A DNA stretch of 21,344 bases, taken from the NCBI GenBank assembly GCA_013203725.1, contig JABMPK010000067.1, positions 1 to 21,344 on the forward strand, in the 5' to 3' direction. The position numbers and the translations under genes were made by a program. This stretch comes from Candidatus Uhrbacteria bacterium (GTDB taxonomy: Bacteria > Patescibacteriota > Patescibacteriia > UBA9934 > UBA11717). The notes beneath the pieces were generated by a model. The model did not search any database. It was not told where the DNA came from and worked only from the letters and a program-made list of their open reading frames with translations. This document shows, in pieces, positions 17,401-21,344 of the stretch; the stretch's first letter is position 1; each line of letters begins with the position of its first letter.

Positions 17401-19250
17401 CATATACTGCAATTAACGCATGCGCAGGCGGAAATACGTGTGTAACCCAGCAATGCGACAACGGTTGCGGGTCCGCATGTCCATTCAACTACCAGACAAT
17501 TTATGCGCAAGCAACGGAGTCCTGGACAGATACAGACGCGCCTTTGGTTGGTGCGAATCCAACAGACACGGTTACACTATTCAGCTCGTCTAGTGCTGGC
17601 GAATGCTTTAGCAGCAATATTGACTTCCAGGGAATTGCTTGCCACTCGCATGCAGAATGTGGTGCTGGGGGTATTTGTGAGAATAATACTGCGCCAGATT
17701 ATGCGAGTCTGACTGTGCCAGAATGTTCTGTAGCATCTGGTCTCCAAGCGGACGTTAGCTTTAACTTTAATTACCGGCCGTTAGAAGTGGTGTTTGTGCT
17801 GGACTATTCTGGGTCTATGGGTGCCGGTATGATTCCAAACGTATGTGAAAGTAATGATAAATGTAGCTTGACTCCAACGGTAAACTGTAACGAAGAGACT
17901 GAGGATGTTGACTGCGTTATCCAGAGCCCAACTAGAGAAGAAGCGATGGAGGCGGCTGTAGCTGAAGCTGTTGAAAAAATTATAGAGGAGTATCCAGGGC
18001 CAGATCCACGTATTGGTCTGGTTACCTTTGGGGGTACTGGCAACCTAGACGAACCGAACGTAGCAGATGCCTGGCATCCATGGCTCGATATTAGCGGTGT
18101 TTCTAACTATAACTCATTATGGGGCACGGGTGCTAGCGCGGGTTACTGTATTGAACCTTACAGAGCGAGTGATTCCACTGATAAGTATGACTACGCTCTT
18201 CCAGATGAATGGTCTGATATTGCAGGAAACGGGGAAGGTATATCAGGAGAACCAACAAGTACGTCCGCTTGTATACGTTTCTGGCCAGACAATGACTATG
18301 AATCACTTGACCTAGCTATTGCAGGCCTACCAGAGAACGGTGGTGGAACACCAACAGCCGCAGGTCTGAACCGTGCTATGTACATGCTCCAGCAATTTCC
18401 TGCAGATCATGAGCGTGTGATTATCCTTATGTCCGATGGAGCACCTGGCTGTGACAACGATGGCAAAAATGTTTTACCAGGTAATAACTTAGGGCCTGGC
18501 GGAGATCCTATTCTTCATTGGTCAAACACTACTTTAGGGGTTAATGGCGATGCTGCACCGACGGGCGGTCCTCCTACATGGTCACACGAATCTTGTCAGC
18601 AAGTAGTTCAACGGGTTTATGCGTATTCAGCTGCAATAAAAAACCAAGGAATCAAGCTTTACTCAGCGCTCTTCATGAACCCAAATAACACGGTGGGTAA
18701 GAGAGCAGTACGATCGTTCCAGATATTCTCGAGTGACTGTTCTGCACCAGACTATATTCAGGTAGGTGGTGTGGATGGGTTAGGCGCTCCAGTGGTGCCA
18801 AGCGCAGAGGCAGTTACGGAAGCTGAAAATGGCCCTGATATTTATTATGGAGTGGATAGTTTGAATAGTCCTTACGGAACTCTCGCGGACAGAACTTATG
18901 TGCCGTACGCACCGTCTTCTACGGGTGTCATGTATTACTCTAGATTTAAAACAAGTAACAGGTGTAATGATCCCTTTGTATATTCATACGCAGGAGATTC
19001 AGCGGACGCCTTCACCTCAATGTTCGATAATATTGTAGACAACATTGTAGGAACAACAGTTCAGCTTACACCTGCGTCGGGATCGAATCCGGTTACATCA
19101 GTTGTAGCTCCAGGTATCGGAATATCAATACCGTTGCCACCTGGATTCGTCTGTCAGTCAACTCCTCAAGACATTGATGTGAGCATTGACTTTGCAGGAG
19201 AAGGAACTGTTACCATTGGAAACTTTAGATTCCTACATTGTTCAGAATAA
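8475..19250 (+). CDS. Giant multidomain Cys-rich surface protein with C-terminal vWA domain
   Basis: This 3591-residue protein fills half of the window. The order is: signal peptide ending ALA|Q (1-30); two-helix pilin-like module (about 40-122) paralogous to the previous gene; Ser/Thr linker; Ig-like domains (to about 375); a Cys-rich patch; four TIG/IPT-type domains (about 433-530, 541-630, 632-738, 740-818); SbsA-type Ig-like domains (about 875-1330); a first block of Cys-rich DUF4215/Myxococcus-type repeats of the pattern CGNGxxExxEECDDGN...GDGC...C (about 1357-1640); further Ig-like segments; a pseudopilin-like segment (about 2280-2470); a second block of Cys-rich repeats (about 2511-2911); and a von Willebrand A domain with MIDAS residues D3110-x-S3112-x-S3114, T3292 and D3321. 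No C-terminal anchor is seen. The frame is open throughout with no sign of decay. It is likely held in the membrane by its N-terminus with a long disulfide-rich external part. A role in adhesion to host or surface is inferred. Confidence 0.85.
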   Translation: MKWNKSHLYTLLIVGVMLGGVLLFGDVALAQPDLGLDGIDTGLGNQDIRIIIANIIRALLGFLGILAVVIIMYGGFVWMGAMGSPEKVQKAQSIIINGVIGLVIILSSLAITQFLINAIGGATGLNTSSTSPTSSSAPTGTNTFNNGFSLNSVSPSGTIGIRNAQVRVRLSSPVDRLTVGDNVVVRPVGATTPEAGTIGYAASDTIITFTPSTPCPLPNSSEGCFDYDDVTDAGVAYEVLLYGGLRGTNGLTLACGPAGCNPAGSFVTGPLVDLTPPSVTITFPSNGAGVSLNPEVPITIQVTDDSGVADVEALVDSATVGTDAPSVSAPTFAGTVTWIDTGLIAQSTHILDAIATDIAGRSADSANISVIARPEHCFDGIANFGESDPPGDCGGDPTSLDYCGACADSDCFTNADCSAGLQCIDGACILLPEILGVSPADGAVGNFITISGINFGNASGSVRFLGDPTDPSDDLTAGLACSNSWLDDEVIVEIPDPATVGLTPATYPTGPIEIGIFNGEVDATNDAFGPLIDFEINTIERPGLCSVTPQQAATGDVVALAGTNLGDGTGSFVFFDTAIVSAISNWTETVISAAVPTLTLDPFLKPVRVQKGLEYSNPVSFGIDPPDLGPTPTIQYIDTASAPIDGMVTIFGSNFGFQEGNVIFTDPTTNRIAYGSNAFPAECAGGTWNTSSITIKIPSAYRPVDAVEPFAPGAFNVHIVRTDSAKSDPVGFTVSAGLPGPGICRVTPISGPENIIVDLYGENFGSSSDTVTFTGGTAINMPMWTDGHIQATVPLAATTGPMSVTAATVTSNQVAFEVGECAVSPNSCQTSYRCCSSTLSCELILSDNSECDLAIPTPTNYLFEWVTGPVPVVPRVKIACQALEIVDRTVSPTPWGGRVGGSDVCINSLVSAEFTVNVDNIGASTVTVNECIGSDADDPCDELGLDIVGAFNIQSNWFSFNPTVDWTRDTTYQVQINTGIVASGDGGLPMSAPFVWEFKTRDSVEPCEISAITMFPGRHTLTEQRDADADTEGNERVGITATGIGDDICVLLDISSESIAWTTANNTVVPGPFALELAAGNTNADQVAIALAETVTSSVSVFATLILQNVAGLSLINVNFTDPVVQNYWPNCDVACINAQIGAQFNVPMLPLTTSNVHLESCLNEFCATGNSPVVITLPPLTNNGKDQIIDPTPELIAGMFYRVTIDGSARSVSGAALTGMNYDGDTSFSWVFRVNPDGAFCTVDRVEMAPDSATMRVIGERQAFASTPYGPPDSCSDGGQRLEWSDYNWAWASSQTSTAFLLGTTTPGDFDLGQNQSCNGSCLLNGSVSGVSVCGNGGACTLDSECSFNETCSGSGWCIEYGEQCDDGNNLDGDGCTSSCVWEGTDSCEASACSITSTVCTTDTDCEYGDTNVCVIDPNSIVASVCAITGTACTEDASCELVGGSCEFIGTNCCGNGVAEPFEECEDSNTANGDGCSERCTNEGSALVGATCGNFDIAHSSIIGGEECDDGNTVGGDGCSGVCLWEGSSSASLGVCGNGVIEPGEECDDSNTSNGDGCTNRCIYDGGVLCDPSSPVSPCCGDGTVNDSNFEQCDGGATGEEGCTASCLLRGSSIEYSIPSICGDGSADFGEHPLCESNVGDGRIDGIQYAEVSTLLATQLVPTDGLYTTDITARAVVTQPKTGTAVLNVECSCEASLDCPTAGAQFACGVVSGCCSARPELPTYQPVNAAIDQCRNVEVRIIFEELMDHSSMYSADEVVANSVTGQDELIPGTANILLQNTDASTAEDCEELSGHTYLAKALVDIEYLPQFANDWLTDILRWIRPAARALPQGCYIDAAPITTDINGHTEVVLRYTAALAPNANYSISLIGDANPFDAIEEGVRTVSGAGYNADGFASAVIDFSVFSTQAEICELNYVSMVDTEGNGVFNTADDSHLFQVAGMSQQGAQLVNIIPITGVYDWDYTWTVPSTSEIIELDGTSVNDYEEGVSSLQTNGQEYVSAIATITDDSFFDPDTIGDTVGTSALTWVYICEIPWPGDKDSDGLFDQFKDTSANVVGLSQPPSVGQFTNFQTGYCRAVVAPEPEITTTTASLGISVANAQAQVDVLPNFIISEPSVFTRTDVVRDIFLRHPSAAEVIGIRVLENPDFMPLQQWYAEQGFTGAPKATVVAGYNAISDGRTIYINGVNRDPAGNLEPLIYVISYSENAGPETVEVFNQIVDNFSLHASTTVDEIVTNTQICMDTDGIVDPPGTSLFYGCSTDLECVSRAGDLDAYCDADADKIKRDFSRFEDLRTIEAIASNYGDTHRHCSATTNLICIEDSNCPTNETCNADVPLLDAGTFIRGWSTSAWPSWGAELGNELASGLPVDPVNRFGICSPQPGICSTSSAISCTTDDDCPSTPATEFDAATSETCLNSGFDSATCWDGNESIHQCPADSHVYRYQRSGIEGYTLAVDLEATDFEWTDAFSPLTVTDPTDAQPIFLVGGLDAVGTPAIANTCTGSPNYGDSQVCGDGVIGGVEICELGQTSVESCTLGLDTGVQVTNCASDCLSFVSTATQCIPFSCGNGVVEGVCDDNHAISCLSDAVCGADGPCIFDYSVAGVEQCDDGEFNGLYGYCGTDCTNNATTSLQCGNGVVEGPETCDCGNNAASMLISGCANVNGVYDADGNITGDSCAWNCIGPAPFCGDGIATGGEQCDTEFESWEGALCVGTESPCSDNSDCPTGVLCGNDSTLSNVALQACPQAGFCSGGDHPGDACNELTGDLTAASGNCADANTTAGNPGVCTTFDTIRTRSCTLPPAVTQCNWATWSGCEQQGACGNGIPEAGEECDDGNSVNTDSCTNVCQSNVCGDGFLYPAQESCDLGTSNGVLCDPSYSGTCSYCTPSCSYQTLTGGYCGDGEVQASGGEICDGSAPLHWVVSLASDANYGDVGGVCYVFGATLDADSNTTFESRCRPVGACNGGEDNGDTCIPGIFPYTAINACAGGNTCVTQQCDNGCGSACPFNYQTIYAQATESWTDTDAPLVGANPTDTVTLFSSSSAGECFSSNIDFQGIACHSHAECGAGGICENNTAPDYASLTVPECSVASGLQADVSFNFNYRPLEVVFVLDYSGSMGAGMIPNVCESNDKCSLTPTVNCNEETEDVDCVIQSPTREEAMEAAVAEAVEKIIEEYPGPDPRIGLVTFGGTGNLDEPNVADAWHPWLDISGVSNYNSLWGTGASAGYCIEPYRASDSTDKYDYALPDEWSDIAGNGEGISGEPTSTSACIRFWPDNDYESLDLAIAGLPENGGGTPTAAGLNRAMYMLQQFPADHERVIILMSDGAPGCDNDGKNVLPGNNLGPGGDPILHWSNTTLGVNGDAAPTGGPPTWSHESCQQVVQRVYAYSAAIKNQGIKLYSALFMNPNNTVGKRAVRSFQIFSSDCSAPDYIQVGGVDGLGAPVVPSAEAVTEAENGPDIYYGVDSLNSPYGTLADRTYVPYAPSSTGVMYYSRFKTSNRCNDPFVYSYAGDSADAFTSMFDNIVDNIVGTTVQLTPASGSNPVTSVVAPGIGISIPLPPGFVCQSTPQDIDVSIDFAGEGTVTIGNFRFLHCSE

Positions 19251-19251
19251 T

Positions 19252-20091
19252 ATGGCAACACGACAACAAACAATTTTACGAATTGGAATCATTGGCGGGG
19301 CACTGCTTTTGATCCTGGTTGTCGTTATCGTGGTGAGGAATCTCTCTATAGTTCGTCAGAGCGCAAGTGAAGTTGAGCAACGCGACAGAATGCTGCAAAT
19401 GGTAAGTGGTTCTATTGCTGTATGTGACGACAACCCTTATCCGAGCGCGTGTAGGCGGAGAACAGTGAACAAGCAGGCTCGTGAATTCAAGTCGTCGGAG
19501 ATGTGTGTGGTGCTTGAGGGGGAGGAGAGGGTTGCGTGTGTATATGTGGTTATCAAGGAAACTCTGGACGTTAAGGACTGCGATGCCCTGGACGGTGATG
19601 AACGTGATCATTGCAAAGACCAAGTAATACGGCTTTCAGCTCAGGATTCATTAGAACTCGCACTTTGTGCAGGAATTGGTAATGAGACTGAAAAAGCAAA
19701 CTGCGAAACAATTGTTACAAAGAAGATCGTCTCCTCTGGTAGGTGTGTGGAACTAGGAGTAGATCCCAGTCTTTGTAATGTAAGGGAGGTGGTCTCACAA
19801 GCGGTGCGAAGTATGGATTTTGATATCTGTAATGACCTACAAGGAGACCAAAAGGATAGATGTATAAAGGAGGTAGACCTCGCAAAACAAGAAGCACAGT
19901 TCCTAGAAGAACCAGAGCCCACACCAGAAGAACCAGTTGATGGTACACTGGATTCAGACTTTGACGGTATTACAGATGAGGATGAGCGGAATGTATATGG
20001 CACGGACCCGTTCAACCCAGATTCAGACAACGACGGGTTTAGCGATAAGACGGAGATCGACGGTGGATTCAACCCATTGGGATCAGGGTAG
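19252..20091 (+). CDS. Single-pass membrane protein with Cys-rich helices and TSP3 repeats
   Basis: This is a 279-residue protein beginning 1 nt after the stop of the giant gene, so its translation is probably coupled to it. A membrane helix covers about residues 11-28. The external region has paired cysteines in a repeating pattern, clearest as CDALDGDERDHC and CNDLQGDQKDRC, with several other C...C pairs between them, which suggests small disulfide-stabilised helical hairpins. An acidic Pro-rich linker (EEPEPTPEEP) leads to a C-terminal calcium-binding thrombospondin type 3 stretch (about 236-275) with DSDFDGITDEDE and DSDNDGFSD. The in-frame ATG at 19186 lies inside the giant gene and is unlikely to be used. 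The function is unknown; it is probably a partner of the giant protein. Confidence 0.8.
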   Translation: MATRQQTILRIGIIGGALLLILVVVIVVRNLSIVRQSASEVEQRDRMLQMVSGSIAVCDDNPYPSACRRRTVNKQAREFKSSEMCVVLEGEERVACVYVVIKETLDVKDCDALDGDERDHCKDQVIRLSAQDSLELALCAGIGNETEKANCETIVTKKIVSSGRCVELGVDPSLCNVREVVSQAVRSMDFDICNDLQGDQKDRCIKEVDLAKQEAQFLEEPEPTPEEPVDGTLDSDFDGITDEDERNVYGTDPFNPDSDNDGFSDKTEIDGGFNPLGSG

Positions 20092-20118
20092 GCAATCGAA
20101 TTTGCACTATGTCTACAG

Positions 20119-20146
20119 CCTATAACCTAAAATCTATAATCTGAAA
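20119..20146 (+). repeat. Two tandem degenerate 14-bp units
   Basis: CCTATAACCTAAAA (20119-20132) is followed directly by TCTATAATCTGAAA (20133-20146), which match at 11 of 14 positions. They fill the short gap before the next gene. The origin is unclear; it may be a decayed microsatellite. Confidence 0.5.
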
Positions 20147-20147
20147 T

Positions 20148-20867
20148 ATGTTTGACGACGTACCAGAAAACTTACCAACGGATGGGGCTACGCCTCCACC
20201 GTCACCTCAACCGGTAGTCCCACCTGTTGAACAACCTCCAGTAGCTGAGGGCACTTTGGCAATGCCAGAACCACCAGAGCCAGCTCCAGCACCTGCTCCA
20301 GCGCCCGCTGTCGCTTTGGCACCTGCTGGCGTGCAAGATATGTTTGCAGATACAGATGCTCCAGACGTACCGGCGCAGGCAGCTCCGATAATGACCGCGC
20401 CACAAAAGAAGGGAATGGGGATGGGAATGATAATTTTGATTGTAGTGATAGTTTTGGCTCTCATTGCCACCGCTGGTGGGATTTACTATTTCATGACAAG
20501 TAGTTCCGACAGCAAAACTCCATCGCCAACAGACACTGTGGCGCCAGTAGAAACAATGGTTCCAGATACTGAGATGGAGCCCGAGGTGATGATTGAGGAG
20601 GAACCGGAGGTTCCGGTTGCACCGGTTGTAGATCTAGACAGCGATAGCGACGGTTTGAGTGATGCGGAAGAAGCTGCGCTTGGAACAAGCTCGTTGAAGC
20701 CAGATACAGACAGCGACGGTCTCTTTGATAGGGATGAGGTGGAGATTTATCACACAAACCCACTTAACCCAGACACAGACGGTGACGGTTTCTCAGACGG
20801 TGACGAAGTTCGCAATGGATACAACCCGAATGGTGACGGACAACTTCTTACACCTCCATCAGAATAA
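20148..20867 (+). CDS. Pro-rich single-pass membrane protein with TSP3 repeats
   Basis: This 239-residue protein has a long Pro/Ala/Gln-rich, probably cytoplasmic N-terminal half (with PAPAPAPAP near residue 48) and a membrane helix at about residues 93-116 (IILIVVIVLALIATAGGIYYF). A Thr/Pro/Glu-rich stalk is followed by a C-terminal array of thrombospondin type 3 calcium-binding repeats (about 163-221): DLDSDSDGLSDAEE, DTDSDGLFDRDE and DTDGDGFSDGDE, with TNPLNPD linkers. It follows the previous gene by 56 nt and has no strong ribosome site. The function is unknown. The layout, Pro-rich inside and calcium-binding outside, is repeated in the next gene and suggests envelope scaffolding. Confidence 0.8.
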   Translation: MFDDVPENLPTDGATPPPSPQPVVPPVEQPPVAEGTLAMPEPPEPAPAPAPAPAVALAPAGVQDMFADTDAPDVPAQAAPIMTAPQKKGMGMGMIILIVVIVLALIATAGGIYYFMTSSSDSKTPSPTDTVAPVETMVPDTEMEPEVMIEEEPEVPVAPVVDLDSDSDGLSDAEEAALGTSSLKPDTDSDGLFDRDEVEIYHTNPLNPDTDGDGFSDGDEVRNGYNPNGDGQLLTPPSE

Positions 20868-20893
20868 TTACACTCGGTAAATAAGTAACTATC

Positions 20894-21344
20894 ATGCCTG
20901 AACAGCCACAAGCTGAAAAGAAGCCGGAGCGCGCAGAAGATGCGTTCTCGGTTTCTGTTATGCCAAAGGAGTTTCGTGGTCGTGATGGGTTGATGCGTGC
21001 GTATGCCCAGGATCCAAGAATTGCGCCTCCGAAGCCGCAGCCGATTGCTGTTCCAAAGCCTATAGTGCAGAAGGAGATAACTCCGGCTGTGGCTGCTAAC
21101 GCTACTTTGCAACAACCGTTGATCAAACCAAAAAAGACACCATGGGTGCTAATTGGAATTGGTGGCTTTGTTGTAGTGCTTCTAGTAGGGCTTGGGATAG
21201 TATTCTTTGTCATGTCGCCAGATTCAGAGCCAGTTGCACCGGTCGCGACTGCTCCAACACCAGTGGCGCCTGTGCCCGTAACGCCGACTCCTGTTGTGAA
21301 GTCTCCACCTGTAACCACAACTACCCCAACAACGCCTTCGACGA
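20894..21344 (+). CDS. Single-pass membrane protein, N-terminal part (partial)
   Basis: The frame is open from the ATG at 20894 to the window end (150 codons). An 80-residue charged and Pro-rich cytoplasmic segment is followed by a membrane helix at about residues 82-106 (WVLIGIGGFVVVLLVGLGIVFF) and then a Pro/Thr/Val-rich stalk (VAPVATAPTPVAPVPVTP...). The layout matches the preceding gene, so calcium-binding repeats may follow beyond the window. It lies 26 nt after the previous stop codon and is probably in the same operon. Confidence 0.75.
   Translation, partial: MPEQPQAEKKPERAEDAFSVSVMPKEFRGRDGLMRAYAQDPRIAPPKPQPIAVPKPIVQKEITPAVAANATLQQPLIKPKKTPWVLIGIGGFVVVLLVGLGIVFFVMSPDSEPVAPVATAPTPVAPVPVTPTPVVKSPPVTTTTPTTPST

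Noticed and set aside
8475..19250. A second DGR variable region in the giant protein
   Set aside because: I found no segment resembling the template repeat in it; only the 3' end of the gene at 493-1320 matches TR.
1..21344. CRISPR array, tRNA or rRNA genes
   Set aside because: No regularly spaced direct repeats, cloverleaf-like sequences or rRNA signatures were seen on either strand.

Overview
The window looks like a chromosomal segment of a Candidate Phyla Radiation (Patescibacteria) bacterium, probably from a Parcubacteria/ABY1-type lineage. This is inferred from the kinds of genes present: a small housekeeping set (lepB, hisS, rpsU, yqeY) beside very large cysteine-rich surface proteins with an N-terminal two-helix 'type IV secretion pilin'-like module, single-pass proteins with calcium-binding thrombospondin type 3 repeats, and a CPR-type diversity-generating retroelement (DGR). 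No marker allows a finer assignment.

Positions 1-152 carry the start of a minus-strand membrane protein that leaves the window. Positions 299-3410 hold the most striking system, a DGR. It has a strong sigma70-like promoter (299-327), a target gene (493-1320) whose last 42 codons hold a 125-bp variable region (VR, 1185-1309), a GC-rich hairpin after the VR (1352-1392) and a terminator (1509-1546). These are followed by a 125-bp template repeat (TR, 1866-1990), an antisense Avd-like accessory gene (2033-2389, minus) and a reverse transcriptase with the DGR-type SQ motif (2364-3410). VR and TR differ at 13 positions, and all 13 are adenines in the TR; no non-adenine differs. This is the signature of adenine-directed mutagenic retrohoming. 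The inferred mechanism is that TR RNA is copied by RT with Avd, adenines are randomised, and the cDNA replaces the VR, diversifying the C-terminal, probably C-type-lectin-like, binding face of the target.

Positions 3430-6530 are housekeeping: signal peptidase I and histidyl-tRNA synthetase in tandem, ribosomal protein bS21 with its own promoter and terminator, then a GatB/YqeY-domain protein behind a long palindromic leader. A perfect 18-bp inverted repeat brackets the terminator after yqeY.

Positions 6666-21344 appear to be one surface-protein operon with very small gaps: a 601-aa protein with Ig-like domains, a 3591-aa giant covering half of the window (pilin-like anchor, Ig-like and TIG domains, two blocks of Cys-rich repeats, an embedded pseudopilin-like segment, C-terminal von Willebrand A domain), then three single-pass membrane proteins. 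The first two of these carry thrombospondin type 3 repeats and the third is cut by the window end. Together they suggest an envelope-anchored, disulfide- and calcium-stabilised surface structure, perhaps for adhesion to a host cell or for secretion. That role is inference.
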